In this document: positions 22,667 to 31,673 of the stretch, piece after piece
How the letters are laid out: every line of letters begins with the position of its first letter
Numbering within the stretch: position 1 is the stretch's first letter
Assembly: GCA_045806525.1 (NCBI GenBank)
Contig: JBJMJD010000007.1
Span: forward strand, 1-47,382
DNA length: 47,382 bases
Source of the DNA: JAICYJ01 sp045806525
GTDB lineage: Bacteria; Actinomycetota; Thermoleophilia; Gaiellales; JAICJC01
Direction: 5' to 3'
Made by a program: the position numbers and the translations under genes
Notes under the pieces: generated by a model
Told to the model about the DNA's origin: nothing
The model's database searches: none
The model's input: only the letters and a program-made list of their open reading frames with translations

Positions 22667-23788
22667 TCAGGCAGCCTGGCTGTAGCGCACGCGGCGCTGG
22701 GGCCGCTCGACGACGGTGATCAGCGCGTCCACCGCTGCCGGCATGAACTGCGATCCGGAGCAGCGCCGCAGCTCCTCGACCGCGCCCTCGACCGACATCG
22801 CCTTGCGGTACACCCGATCCTCGGTCATCGCGTGATAGGCGTCGCAGACGGCGATCACGTACGCCCCGCGCGGCACCTCGTTGCCCTGTAGCCCGTCCGG
22901 GTAGCCGCGGCCGTCCCAGCGCTCATGCGACGAGCGAACCAGGGCCACGACCTCCTCCATGCCGGGGATGCCGGAGATGATGTCGGCGCCGATCACGGTG
23001 TGGCGCTTCATCACCGTGAACTCGTCGTCGGTCAGCGGCCCCGGCTTGTTCAGGATCGACTCCGGGATCCCGATCTTGCCGACGTCGTGCAGCAGCGCGC
23101 CCATGCGCGTCGCCCGCAGCTCGCGTCCCGACAGGCCCAGCTCCTCGCCCACCGCCACCGCGAACTCCGCGATCGCCTGTGCGTGGTTGCCGGTGTAGGC
23201 GTCCTTCGCCTCCAACGCCGCCGCCAGCGCACCGACCGTGGCCAGGTGCTGCTCGTCCAGCCGCTCGGCCAGCGTGGCCGTGCCCAGCACGATGCCCGCA
23301 TGATCCGAGATCAGCCGGCAGAACTCGATGTCGTCGGGCGTGAACGTCCGGGCCCGCGAGTCGAACAGCTCGATCAGCCCGACCGGCTTCCCGTTCATCA
23401 CCAGCGGCGTCATCATGCTGGCCTTGAATCCCATATCGGCCAGGAACGCCAGCTCGGCCGGATCGCCGCCGCTGTCGACCGATGTGGTAGACGACGTCAG
23501 CGACGTCAGCACCTCGAGGGTGGCCGGGTACTCCGACAGCGAGTAGTCCTCGGCGACCAGGTTCAGGGTGGCCGGCGGGATCACGTGCGCCGCCCAGTCG
23601 GTGACCGCCTGCGTCTCGGCGTCGTACGACGAGATCAGGCAGGCCGACGCGTCGAACAGCAGCGTCAGCTCGCGCGCGAACATCGACATGGCCTCCGGGA
23701 TGTCGGCGGCCGATGAGAGCGCACGGGTCGACTCGATCACGGCAATCAGATCGTCGAACCGGCGCGAGCTGTCGGAGCGCGGGCGCAT
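22667..23788 (-). CDS. GAF/HD-GYP domain protein, probable cyclic-di-GMP phosphodiesterase
   Basis: A protein of 373 residues. Residues about 10-175 are a GAF domain (ELTLLFDASACLISSYDAETQAVTDW ... FKASMMTPLVMNGKPVGLIELFDSRARTFTPDDIEFCRLISDHAG). The HD-GYP domain follows: AAALEAKDAYTGNHAQAIAEFA, GALLHDVGKIGIPESILNKPGPL (HD pair), VALVRSSHERWDGRGYPDGLQG (the GYP motif) and VCDAYHAMTEDRVYR. HD-GYP enzymes hydrolyse cyclic di-GMP to pGpG or GMP with two or three metals. All motif residues are present, so it should be active, with GAF sensing a small ligand. It has no membrane helix. ATG 23788 has AGAAG just upstream as a weak ribosome site. Confidence 0.92.
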   Translation of the reverse strand: MRPRSDSSRRFDDLIAVIESTRALSSAADIPEAMSMFARELTLLFDASACLISSYDAETQAVTDWAAHVIPPATLNLVAEDYSLSEYPATLEVLTSLTSSTTSVDSGGDPAELAFLADMGFKASMMTPLVMNGKPVGLIELFDSRARTFTPDDIEFCRLISDHAGIVLGTATLAERLDEQHLATVGALAAALEAKDAYTGNHAQAIAEFAVAVGEELGLSGRELRATRMGALLHDVGKIGIPESILNKPGPLTDDEFTVMKRHTVIGADIISGIPGMEEVVALVRSSHERWDGRGYPDGLQGNEVPRGAYVIAVCDAYHAMTEDRVYRKAMSVEGAVEELRRCSGSQFMPAAVDALITVVERPQRRVRYSQAA

Positions 23789-23841
23789 TCTTCTGGAAAT
23801 ATCGACGTCGGGGGGTGTGCGGTATACCCCCGATCGGGTGA

Positions 23842-26532
23842 CTACCTGGCGCGGCCGTGCGGTTTGCGACGCCTTCTGCGCGGCCCCGGGCCCGATGTCC
23901 GCGCGGCCGGCTCCGGCCCCTCTGCGGCGACCGCCGCCCCCACCGCCACCGGCTCCGGTGCCAGCTTCGCGGCCGCCACGCGAGCGTCGCTGCGCCGGCC
24001 CTTGAACTGGTCCTCGCGCTCGAGCAGGATCGCCAGCAGCGGCGAGGCGATGAAGATCGACGAGTAGGCGCCGGATGCGATGCCGACCATTAGCGCGAAC
24101 GCGAAGTCGGTCAGCGAACCCGTGCCGAAGATGAACAGCAGCGTGACCGGGATCAGCGTCACCGCGGACGTGTTCAGTGACCGCGTGATCGTCTCGGCCA
24201 GCGACTCGTTGACGACCTGGCTGGCCGTCATCCGCCGCAGGATCGGGATGTTCTCACGCACCCTGTCGAACACGATCACCGTGTCGTAGAGCGAGTAGCC
24301 GAGCACCGTCAGCACCGCCGCCACCGTGTCGGCCGTGACCTCGCGCTGCGACAGCGAGTAGATGCCCAGCGTGATCAGGATGTCGTGCCCGAGCGCCACC
24401 ATCATCGGCACCGAGTAGCGCCACTCGAAGCGGAACGACACGTACAGGAAGATGATCAGCAGCGAGAACCCGATCGCCAGGTAGGCCTGGTCGAGCACCG
24501 ACTGGCCGAACGACGAGCTCACGTTCTTGCTGTCGATCGAGTTGGGAGCGACGTGATACGTCGACTGGATCGACCGCAGCAGCGCGTTCTGCTGCGGACC
24601 CGGCAGCGCGTGCGACTTGACCTGGAACTGCGTGTAGCCACCGTTCTGGGACTTGCCGACGCCCTGCACCACCGGATCCGAGATGCCGGCCCGGGTGAAC
24701 GTGTTCGTGACCGCGCTGGTGCTGGTCGCGGTCGGCACCGTGAAGTTGAACTGGCTGCCGCCGGTGAAGTCGATGCCGCGGTTCAGCCCCTGCACGCCCA
24801 GGCTGATCGCGCACACCACCAGGAACACGCCGGAGATCGCGAACCAGACCCTGGTGCGGCCGATGAAGTCGTACTTCTTCCAGCGGTCGCCGGAGCCGAC
24901 CTGGCCCAGCACGCGCGGGCTGGACATGAACGAGAAGCCGGCCAGCAGGCTCAGCATCGCCCGGGTCGCGACCACCGCCGTGAAGATCGAGACGAGCACG
25001 CCCAGTGCGAGCATCACGGCGAAGCCCTTGACGCTCGAGGTGGCGACCAGGATCAGCACCGCGGCCGTGATCAGCGTCACCACGTTGGCGTCGATGATCG
25101 TGTGGAAGCCGCGCCGGTAGCCGGTGGCGATCGAGGTGCGGATGCTCTTCCCGGACCGCACCTCCTCCTTGATGCGCTCGAAGATGACGATGTTTGCATC
25201 GGCGGCAACGCCGATCGTGAGGATGGTGCCGGCGATGCCGGGCAGCGTCATCGTGATCGGCCATAGCAGCACGATCCCCACCAGCAGCACGCCGTAGATG
25301 ATCAGCGCGATGTCGGCGATCACGCCCAGGAAGCCGTACAGGACGATCAGGAAGATCATCACGAACAGCAGGCCGGCGGCGCCGGCGATCAGGCCGTTGC
25401 GCAGCGAGTCCTTGCCGAGCGTGGCCGAGACGTTGTTGAAGGACGTGGCCGTGAACTTGATCGGCAGTGAGCCCGACTGCACCTCGAGCGCGATCCGGTC
25501 GGCGTCGCTCTTGGTCAGCCCCGTGATCACGCTGCTGCCGCTGAGGGTGGCGTTGATGCCGTTCGGGTTCTCGTCGGGATCGACCACCGGCGTCGCCACC
25601 AGCTGGCCGTCCACCACGATCGCGTTGGGCAGGCCATTGGGCGGATTGATCTTGCCGTCCGCCATGCCTGCGGCCCGCGCCTGCTGGGCCAGAGACCGCG
25701 AGATGTTCGTGAACTCCTGGCCGCCCCCGTTCTTGTAGGTCAGCGTCACGATCGGCTGGCCGGTGTTGGGATCGGTGTCCGACGACGCCGACACCTGATC
25801 ACCGGTGATCACGTTCGGGTTGCCCCTCTCGTTCTGGCTCAGGTTGAACAGGTAGTAGAAGGTGCCGGTGGTCGCCGTGGCACCGGGGCAGCCGGTCGAC
25901 GCGTCGCACGACACCACCTCGGTGCCCTTGGGGATGCCGAGAAACTCCGCCCCCGGCGGCTTCACCGGGTTCTCCGGCTTGTAGTCCTCGAGCACCTGGC
26001 TCTGCTGCGGCTCGACCTTGCCCAGCTGCTTGTGGTTCGCGTCGAACAGCGCCCACGAGCCGACGCCGTCGGACTTGGCCTGGGCCTTGAGAGCAGGCTT
26101 CGTGAGCAGGCTGTACAGCGAGTCGGCCGGCAGCGCCGTGTACTGCTGTGTGCCCTTCGAGACGTCGTTCAGGTACTTGAACATGTCGAAGCTCTGCAGC
26201 TGGCCGCTGGACACGAGCAGCGAGGCGACGGCCGCCGGGTCACGCACGCCGGGGATGGCGATCGTGATCTGGTCGGGGTTTGTCGAGCTGCGGATCTCCG
26301 GGTTGAGCGTGCCGTTCGGGTCGATCCGCTTGGAAAGGATCGTGACCGAGGTGTCGAGATCCTGCTGGCTGACGGTCTGGCCCGGCAGCGGGCGCGCGTC
26401 GAGCACGACCTCGAGGCCGCCGCGCAGATCGAGGCCGAGCCGGAAGCTCCGCTGTGTCATGAGAACGCCGCAACCGATCATCAGCGCCACGACGACGCCC
26501 AGGATCAGCCAGTTCCTACGCTTCTCGGACAC
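23842..26532 (-). CDS. secDF: SecD-SecF fusion protein translocase subunit
   Basis: A protein of 896 residues carrying SecD and SecF in one chain. The SecD half starts with a membrane helix (LILGVVVALMIGCGVLM) and GLDLRGGLEVVLDARP, then a large extracytoplasmic part and a five-helix block with AADANIVIFERIKEEVRSGKS around 440-460. The SecF half starts near residue 560 with its own first helix, GIDFTGGSQF near 588 and VTADTVAAVLTVLGYSLYDTVIVFDRVREN, and ends in a basic tail rich in Arg. SecDF uses the proton gradient to pull preproteins out of SecYEG. GTG 26532 is used, 9 bp after tgt. yajC, usually next to secD, is missing. Confidence 0.95.
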   Translation of the reverse strand: MSEKRRNWLILGVVVALMIGCGVLMTQRSFRLGLDLRGGLEVVLDARPLPGQTVSQQDLDTSVTILSKRIDPNGTLNPEIRSSTNPDQITIAIPGVRDPAAVASLLVSSGQLQSFDMFKYLNDVSKGTQQYTALPADSLYSLLTKPALKAQAKSDGVGSWALFDANHKQLGKVEPQQSQVLEDYKPENPVKPPGAEFLGIPKGTEVVSCDASTGCPGATATTGTFYYLFNLSQNERGNPNVITGDQVSASSDTDPNTGQPIVTLTYKNGGGQEFTNISRSLAQQARAAGMADGKINPPNGLPNAIVVDGQLVATPVVDPDENPNGINATLSGSSVITGLTKSDADRIALEVQSGSLPIKFTATSFNNVSATLGKDSLRNGLIAGAAGLLFVMIFLIVLYGFLGVIADIALIIYGVLLVGIVLLWPITMTLPGIAGTILTIGVAADANIVIFERIKEEVRSGKSIRTSIATGYRRGFHTIIDANVVTLITAAVLILVATSSVKGFAVMLALGVLVSIFTAVVATRAMLSLLAGFSFMSSPRVLGQVGSGDRWKKYDFIGRTRVWFAISGVFLVVCAISLGVQGLNRGIDFTGGSQFNFTVPTATSTSAVTNTFTRAGISDPVVQGVGKSQNGGYTQFQVKSHALPGPQQNALLRSIQSTYHVAPNSIDSKNVSSSFGQSVLDQAYLAIGFSLLIIFLYVSFRFEWRYSVPMMVALGHDILITLGIYSLSQREVTADTVAAVLTVLGYSLYDTVIVFDRVRENIPILRRMTASQVVNESLAETITRSLNTSAVTLIPVTLLFIFGTGSLTDFAFALMVGIASGAYSSIFIASPLLAILLEREDQFKGRRSDARVAAAKLAPEPVAVGAAVAAEGPEPAARTSGPGPRRRRRKPHGRAR

Positions 26533-26541
26533 GCGCTCAGT

Positions 26542-27660
26542 TTAGTTGATGGCCCCGGCCGTCTCCGCCGCCAGCTCCTCCCGGAAGCGTGCGAAGCGGC
26601 CCTCGACGATCGCGCGGCGGGCGCCGGCAACCAGCTCGATCACCTGGTGCAGGTTGTGCACGGTGAGCAGCCGCAGGCCGGTGATCTCGTCCTGCGTGAT
26701 CAGGTGGCGGATGTAGGCTCGGGAGAAGTCCCGGCAGGCCGGACACGCGCATCCCTCGACCAGCGGCGAGCCGTCGCGGGCGAACCGCGCGTTGCGCAGA
26801 TTCAGCCTCCCGCCTGGAACCAGCGCGCTTCCGGTGCGCCCGAGCCGGGTCGGGAGCACGCAGTCGAACATGTCCACCCCCCGCTCGATCACACCCAGCA
26901 GCCCGTCCGGATCGCCGATGCCCATGAAGTAGCGCGGCCGGTCCGCGGGCAGCATCTCGGCGGTCGCCGCGACCGTATCCAGCATCACCCCGCGCTCCTC
27001 TCCCACCGACAGCCCGCCGATCGCGTAGCCGTCAAATCCGATCCCAACGATGTCGGCCGCGCTGCGCTCCCGCATCGCCAGGTCGGTGGCTCCCTGCACG
27101 ATGCCGAACACCAGCTGCCCGGGGGCGCGCTCCGCCGCGCGGCTGCGCTGCGCCCATAGCGACGTCCGCCTGACCGCCTCCGCGAGCTGCTCGGGCGTCA
27201 CGTCGGCGCGCGTGCACTCGTCGAACGCCATCGCGATGTCGGAGCCCAGCTGCCGCTGCACCTCCATCGCCAGCTCCGGGGTGAAGCGCGCCCGCGACCC
27301 GTCGTAGACCGACTGGAACGTGACCCCCTCGTCGTCCACGCGATCGGCCGTGTGGCGCAGCGAGAACACCTGGAACCCGCCCGAGTCGGTCAGGATGGGG
27401 CCGTCCCAGGCCATGAACCGGTGCAGGCCGCCCAGATCGGCGATCACCCCGGCGCCGGGCCGGAAGTGCAGGTGGTAGGTGTTTCCGAGCACGATCCGCG
27501 CCCCCAGGTCGCGCAGCTCGGCGGGCAGCAGCGCCTTCACGCTGGCCTTGGTGCCGACGGGCATGAAGACGGGCGTCTCGACCACGCCGTGTGCCGTCTC
27601 CAGGATCCCCGCGCGGGCGCCGCCGTCGCGTGCCACCAGCTGGAAGTCGCCGATGGTCAC
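26542..27660 (-). CDS. tgt: tRNA-guanine transglycosylase (Tgt)
   Basis: A protein of 372 residues of normal length. ILTDSGGFQVFSL at about 89-101 holds the active-site Asp92, MFDCVLPTRLGRTGSAL holds the nucleophilic Asp, and the zinc site is C304-x-C306-x2-C309 with His335 (CACPAC ... VHNL). It exchanges G34 of tRNAs with GUN anticodons for preQ1 in the queuosine pathway. The window's tRNA-Asn has anticodon GTT and is a predicted substrate. It overlaps queA by 4 bp (ATGA). Confidence 0.97.
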   Translation of the reverse strand: MTIGDFQLVARDGGARAGILETAHGVVETPVFMPVGTKASVKALLPAELRDLGARIVLGNTYHLHFRPGAGVIADLGGLHRFMAWDGPILTDSGGFQVFSLRHTADRVDDEGVTFQSVYDGSRARFTPELAMEVQRQLGSDIAMAFDECTRADVTPEQLAEAVRRTSLWAQRSRAAERAPGQLVFGIVQGATDLAMRERSAADIVGIGFDGYAIGGLSVGEERGVMLDTVAATAEMLPADRPRYFMGIGDPDGLLGVIERGVDMFDCVLPTRLGRTGSALVPGGRLNLRNARFARDGSPLVEGCACPACRDFSRAYIRHLITQDEITGLRLLTVHNLHQVIELVAGARRAIVEGRFARFREELAAETAGAIN

Positions 27661-28664
27661 AGGATCAGGCTCGCGTCGCCGAAGCTGTAGAAGCGGTAGC
27701 GCTCGGACACGGCGGTACGGTACAGGCCGCGCGTCTGCTCGACCCCGGCGAACGCCATCACCAGCGCCAGCAACGTCGAGCGCGGCAGGTGGAAGTTCGT
27801 GATCATCGCCCCGGTGGCGCGGAACCGGAATCCGGGCGTGATCAGCAGCCGGGTGCGGCCCTCGAGGTCGGCTCCAGGCTCGCCGAACACCGTTTCCAGC
27901 ACGCGCACGCTGGTGGTTCCCACGGCCACGATCCGCCGTCCCTCTGATCGCGCTCGCTCCACGGCGGCGGCGGTCTGCTCCGGCACGCGGTAGCGCTCGG
28001 AGTGGATCGGGTGCTCCTCCAGCACCTCTTCGGCCAGCGGCCGGAAGGTGTCCAGGCCGACGTCCAGCGTCACCGACGCCACCTCGTGGCCTCGGCGGAT
28101 CTCATCCCACATGCGCTCGCTGAAGTGCAGGCCCGCGGTGGGCGCGGCCGCCGACCCGGGGTGCTGCGCGTACACCGTCTGGTAGTCGGCAGGGTCGCTC
28201 AGCGGCTCCGTGATGTAGGGCGGAAGCGGCATCTCGCCGGAGGCCGCGAGCGCCTGCTCGAGCGTGCCTGGCGCCGACACGCGCACCCGCACACGCCCCT
28301 CTCCCAACCGCTCGACGATCGTGATCCGCATGTCCCCGGCCTCCAGCGCCTCCCCGTCACGCAGCCGCCGGTAGGGCCGCGCCAGCGCCTCCCAGCTGCC
28401 GTCGCCGGCGGGCTCGAGCAGGAGCACCTCTGCGGCTCCGCCCGTGGCCCGGCGCGCGCGGACGCGCACCGGCAGCACCCGCGTGTCGTTCACGACCAGC
28501 AGGTCGCCGGTTGACAGCTCCTGGGACAGGTCACTGAACCGCCGGTGGCGGACCGCGCCGCCGGCGCGGTCGTAGACGAGCAGTCGAGCGCTGTCACGCG
28601 GCTCGGCCGCGTGCTGCGCGATCAGCTCAGGAGGCAGCTCGTAGGCGAGATCGGTGGCGCGCAT
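27657..28664 (-). CDS. queA: S-adenosylmethionine:tRNA ribosyltransferase-isomerase QueA
   Basis: A protein of 335 residues. MRATDLAYELPPELIAQHAAEPRDSARLLV is the standard QueA opening. GDLLVVNDTRVLPVRV, GSAAAPTAGLHFSERM, VTLDVGLDTFRPL, HSERYRVP, VAVGTTSVRVLET and MITNFHLPRSTLLALV are all family blocks. It uses the ribosyl group of SAM to turn preQ1 in tRNA into epoxyqueuosine, directly after Tgt acts. The ATG at 28664 lies inside the end of the Coa1-like gene (43-bp overlap in another frame), which suggests coupled translation. A frame open further upstream belongs to out-of-frame reading of that gene. Confidence 0.96.
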   Translation of the reverse strand: MRATDLAYELPPELIAQHAAEPRDSARLLVYDRAGGAVRHRRFSDLSQELSTGDLLVVNDTRVLPVRVRARRATGGAAEVLLLEPAGDGSWEALARPYRRLRDGEALEAGDMRITIVERLGEGRVRVRVSAPGTLEQALAASGEMPLPPYITEPLSDPADYQTVYAQHPGSAAAPTAGLHFSERMWDEIRRGHEVASVTLDVGLDTFRPLAEEVLEEHPIHSERYRVPEQTAAAVERARSEGRRIVAVGTTSVRVLETVFGEPGADLEGRTRLLITPGFRFRATGAMITNFHLPRSTLLALVMAFAGVEQTRGLYRTAVSERYRFYSFGDASLIL

Positions 28665-29104
28665 GGTATCTGGAATCGCTTTCCGTCCACGGTCAGAACG
28701 CCGCCCGTGACGAACCATCGCGAGCCGCGCTTGACCTCCGTGACCTTGACGCGGCCGCTGCGCCAGTTCCCGTGCACGTCGAAGCTGAGGTTGGCCCGGC
28801 CCGAGCTCCCGTTCTCGCTGATCGGCCCGGTCACCGCCAGCCCGAATCCGAGCACGGCGCCGAGCTGCATCCGGGTCAGCCTGCTGCCACGGCCGGAGCG
28901 CACGTAGTCGGCCGCCTTCTGGTAGGCCGGCCCCTTCGAGACGTTCTCGACGACGGTCAGGGTGACGGCGCCGGCCGCGACCAGCACGCCCACGGCGACG
29001 GTGATCAGGATCGCCCACTGGCGATGGCGGCGGAGCAGGCGCACGGCTGCCCAGTCTCCCACGCGGCGGCGGGCGGGCGCCGAGACACCGGCCGGCTCAG
29101 ACAC
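28622..29104 (-). CDS. Single-pass membrane protein with Coa1-like extracytoplasmic domain
   Basis: A protein of 160 residues. A basic N-terminus (ARRRVGDWAAVRLLRRHR) is followed by one membrane helix (WAILITVAVGVLVAAGAVTLTVV, about 30-52). Outside it KGPAYQKAADYVRSGRGSRLTRMQLGAVLGFGLAVTG and SGRANLSFDVHGNWRSGRVKVTEVKRGSRWFVTGGVLTVDGKRF resemble the Coa1/cytochrome-oxidase-assembly fold: a helix with AY..A, then the 'G.a.l...v.G..g.g.v.v...k..g.W.......v.gk' strands. It sits within repair and queuosine genes, overlapping pip (8 bp) and queA (43 bp). The link to oxidase assembly comes only from family resemblance. Confidence 0.65.
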   Translation of the reverse strand: MSEPAGVSAPARRRVGDWAAVRLLRRHRQWAILITVAVGVLVAAGAVTLTVVENVSKGPAYQKAADYVRSGRGSRLTRMQLGAVLGFGLAVTGPISENGSSGRANLSFDVHGNWRSGRVKVTEVKRGSRWFVTGGVLTVDGKRFQIPCAPPISPTSCLLS

Positions 29105-30047
29105 TGGCGAACCGATCGGTGGCGGCGATCAGCCGGTCGCGCATCTCCGTGCCGCCCGCTGCATGGCCGCCTTCGCCGACGACGTCCAACGTGGCGTCGG
29201 GCAGCGCCAGGTGCAGGTCCCACGCCGAGGCCAGCGGCGCCTGCAGATCGAACCGGCCGTGCACCAGCGTCGCCGGCACTCCGGCCAGACGGCCGGCGTC
29301 GCGGAGCAGGCTGCCGTCCTCGATCCAGAGATCGTGGTGCACGTAGTGGGTGACCAGGCGCGCGAATCCGAGCGCGAACGCCGGATCGCGGAAGCGCTCG
29401 GCGATGCCGTTGGCCGGGGGCCAATCCGGGGTCACCGACTCCCATGCGCACCAGTCCTCCGCCGCCTTGAGGTGCACCTCCGGGTCGGGGTCGTGCAGCA
29501 GCCGCCGGTACCCGGCGACCGGGTCGTCGTCTCCCGCCGCCGCCGCGAACCGGTACCACTGCTCCGGGAACATCACGCCCACGCCGCCGCGGAACAGCCA
29601 GTCGGCCTCGCTGCGGCGCCCGGTGGTGATGCCCCACAACACCAGCTCGCTGACCCGGGCCGGGTGCCGCTCGGCGTAGGCCAGCGCCAGCTCACATCCA
29701 AACGACCCGCCCCACACCAGCCAGCGATCGATCGCGAGCAGGTCACGCACCGCCTCGATGTCGTCCAGCAGGTGCGGCGTGGTGTTGGCATCGAGCGCCG
29801 CCAGATCCGTGCCTGCGTCGGGCGTGCTGCGTCCGCAGCCGCGCTGGTCGAGCAGCACCACGCGGTAGCGCTCGGGGTCGAACATCTGGCGGTGCCAGGG
29901 CTTGCAGCCGGAGCCGGGGCCGCCGTGCAGCACCAGCGCCGGCTTGCCGGCCGGGTTGCCGCACACCTCCCAGTAGACGTCGTGGCCGTCGCCGGTGGCG
30001 AGCATTCCATGCTGCTGCGGCTCGATCGCCGGGTAGCGCTCACGCAT
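29097..30047 (-). CDS. pip: Prolyl aminopeptidase (proline iminopeptidase)
   Basis: A protein of 316 residues, alpha/beta hydrolase of family S33. The oxyanion loop is LVLHGGPGSG, VVLLDQRGCGRSTPDAG follows, and the nucleophile elbow is WLVWGGSFGCELALAYAERHP (Ser of GGSFG; most relatives have GGSWG). Catalytic Asp is in VHGRFDLQAPL and His in GEGGHAAGG. It removes N-terminal proline from peptides in the cytosol. It starts 13 bp after ruvB and overlaps the Coa1-like gene by 8 bp. Length and motifs are normal. Confidence 0.93.
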   Translation of the reverse strand: MRERYPAIEPQQHGMLATGDGHDVYWEVCGNPAGKPALVLHGGPGSGCKPWHRQMFDPERYRVVLLDQRGCGRSTPDAGTDLAALDANTTPHLLDDIEAVRDLLAIDRWLVWGGSFGCELALAYAERHPARVSELVLWGITTGRRSEADWLFRGGVGVMFPEQWYRFAAAAGDDDPVAGYRRLLHDPDPEVHLKAAEDWCAWESVTPDWPPANGIAERFRDPAFALGFARLVTHYVHHDLWIEDGSLLRDAGRLAGVPATLVHGRFDLQAPLASAWDLHLALPDATLDVVGEGGHAAGGTEMRDRLIAATDRFASV

Positions 30048-30060
30048 TCCTGGACGGTAG

Positions 30061-31086
30061 CTAGAACAGCCGTGGGTCGCGGTCGGGCACGGTCAGCCCG
30101 AGGTGCTTGTAGGCGGCGTTCGTGACCACACGTCCACGCGGCGTCCGCTGCAGCAGCCCCATCTGCAGCAGGTAGGGTTCGTACACGTCTTCGAGCGTAT
30201 CCGGCTCCTCGCCGATGGCAACGGCCAGCGTGGACAGTCCCACCGGGCCGCCGGAGAAGGTCTCGGCCACGCGGCGCAGGATCTCGCGGTCGATCCGCTC
30301 CAGCCCGAGGTCGTCCACCTCGAACAGCTCCAGCGCCTCGGATGCGATCTCGTGGCTGATCACGCCGTCGTGCCGCACCTGGGCGAAGTCGCGGACACGG
30401 CGCAGGATCCGGTTCGCCACACGCGGGGTCCCGCGTGATCGGCGGGCGATCTCGCTGCACCCGCCGTCGTCGATCTCGACCGCCAGGATGCCCGCGGAGC
30501 GGCGAACGATCTGCTCGATCTCTTGCGGTCGGTAGTGCTCCAGCCGGTGCGTAATGCCGAAGCGGTCGCGTAGCGGCGTCGTCAGCAGCCCGGTGCGCGT
30601 GGTCGCGCCCACCAGCGTGAACGGGGCCAGGTCGAGGCGGATCGAATGCGCGCCGGGACCCTGACCGATCACGACGTCGATGCAGCCGTCCTCCATGGCC
30701 GGATACAGCAGCTCCTCGATCGCACGGTTGAGGCGGTGGATCTCGTCGATGAACAGCACATCGTTGGGGTCGAGTGCGGTCATGATCGCGGCCATGTCGG
30801 CTTTGCGGTCGATGGCCGGCCCGGACATGATCCGCAGCGCCGACCCCATCTCGGCCGCGATGATCCCGGCCAGCGACGTCTTGCCAAGGCCGGGCGGCCC
30901 TGCCAACAGCACATGCTCGCAGGGCTCGTTGCGGGCCCGCGCCGCCTCCAGGAAGATCGAGAGCTGCTCCTTGACCGCCTCCTGGCCGACGAACTCCGAC
31001 AGCCGGCGGGGACGCAGCGTCTGGTCCAGCTCCTCCTCGCCGGGCGCCAGCAGAGGATCCGGGATGCGATCGGCAGGAGCGCTCAT
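30061..31086 (-). CDS. ruvB: Holliday junction branch migration ATPase RuvB
   Basis: A protein of 341 residues. LRPRRLSEFVGQ opens the AAA+ fold, Walker A is LLAGPPGLGKTSLA, Walker B is VLFIDEIHRL, sensor 1 is LVGATTRTGLLTTPLRDRFG and the C-terminal winged helix has GLSTLAVAIGEEPDTLEDVYEPYLLQMGLLQRTPRGR. Hexamers pump DNA through Holliday junctions with RuvA. It overlaps ruvA by 4 bp. A complete, ordinary copy. Confidence 0.98.
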   Translation of the reverse strand: MSAPADRIPDPLLAPGEEELDQTLRPRRLSEFVGQEAVKEQLSIFLEAARARNEPCEHVLLAGPPGLGKTSLAGIIAAEMGSALRIMSGPAIDRKADMAAIMTALDPNDVLFIDEIHRLNRAIEELLYPAMEDGCIDVVIGQGPGAHSIRLDLAPFTLVGATTRTGLLTTPLRDRFGITHRLEHYRPQEIEQIVRRSAGILAVEIDDGGCSEIARRSRGTPRVANRILRRVRDFAQVRHDGVISHEIASEALELFEVDDLGLERIDREILRRVAETFSGGPVGLSTLAVAIGEEPDTLEDVYEPYLLQMGLLQRTPRGRVVTNAAYKHLGLTVPDRDPRLF

Positions 31087-31673
31087 GCGCTCGCCCCCGC
31101 GGCCAGGGCCTGCCGGATCCGCTCACCCACCGGCAGGTCGGCATCGATGCTGCGCAGCGCCGCCTCGGCCTCCGCCACGGACATGCCGAGGCCGACCAGC
31201 CCGTCGCGGGCAGCGGTGTGGTCGTCGGCCGGCGGCGTGTCGGGCGAATCCTGCGCCTGCGCCGCCGGCAGCGAACCGACCTTGTCCTTGAGGTCGATCA
31301 CGACGCGCTCGGCGGTCTTGCGGCCGACGCCGGTGATGCTCGTGAACAGCGCGTGGTCGGACGTGACGATGGCGCGGCGGATCTGGTCGGGCGCGTATCC
31401 GGACACGATCGCGAGCGCCGCCTTCGGCCCCACCCCCGACACCCCCAGCAGCAGCTCGAACAGGTCGCGCTCGGCGGTGCCGGCGAACCCGAACAGGATC
31501 AGCGCGTCCTCGCGCACGTGCAGGTGCGTGACCAGGGTCACCTCCTCGCCGTCGGGCACCGCCATCCGGATCGCGGCGCTGGTGGCCGCCAGCAGATAGC
31601 CGACGCCGCCCACGTCGATCACGATCCGGCCGGAGCCGCGCTCCAGCACCTTGCCGCGCAATGTGGCGATCAT
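31083..31673 (-). CDS. ruvA: Holliday junction recognition protein RuvA
   Basis: A protein of 196 residues. Domain I is MIATLRGKVLERGSGRIVIDVGGVGYLL; domain II contains the two helix-hairpin-helix motifs LLGVSGVGPKAALAIVSG and LFTSITGVGRKTAERVVIDL; domain III (the RuvB contact) is DGLVGLGMSVAEAEAALRSIDAD. The tetramer holds a four-way junction. It overlaps ruvC and ruvB by 4 bp each. Confidence 0.97.
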   Translation of the reverse strand: MIATLRGKVLERGSGRIVIDVGGVGYLLAATSAAIRMAVPDGEEVTLVTHLHVREDALILFGFAGTAERDLFELLLGVSGVGPKAALAIVSGYAPDQIRRAIVTSDHALFTSITGVGRKTAERVVIDLKDKVGSLPAAQAQDSPDTPPADDHTAARDGLVGLGMSVAEAEAALRSIDADLPVGERIRQALAAGASA

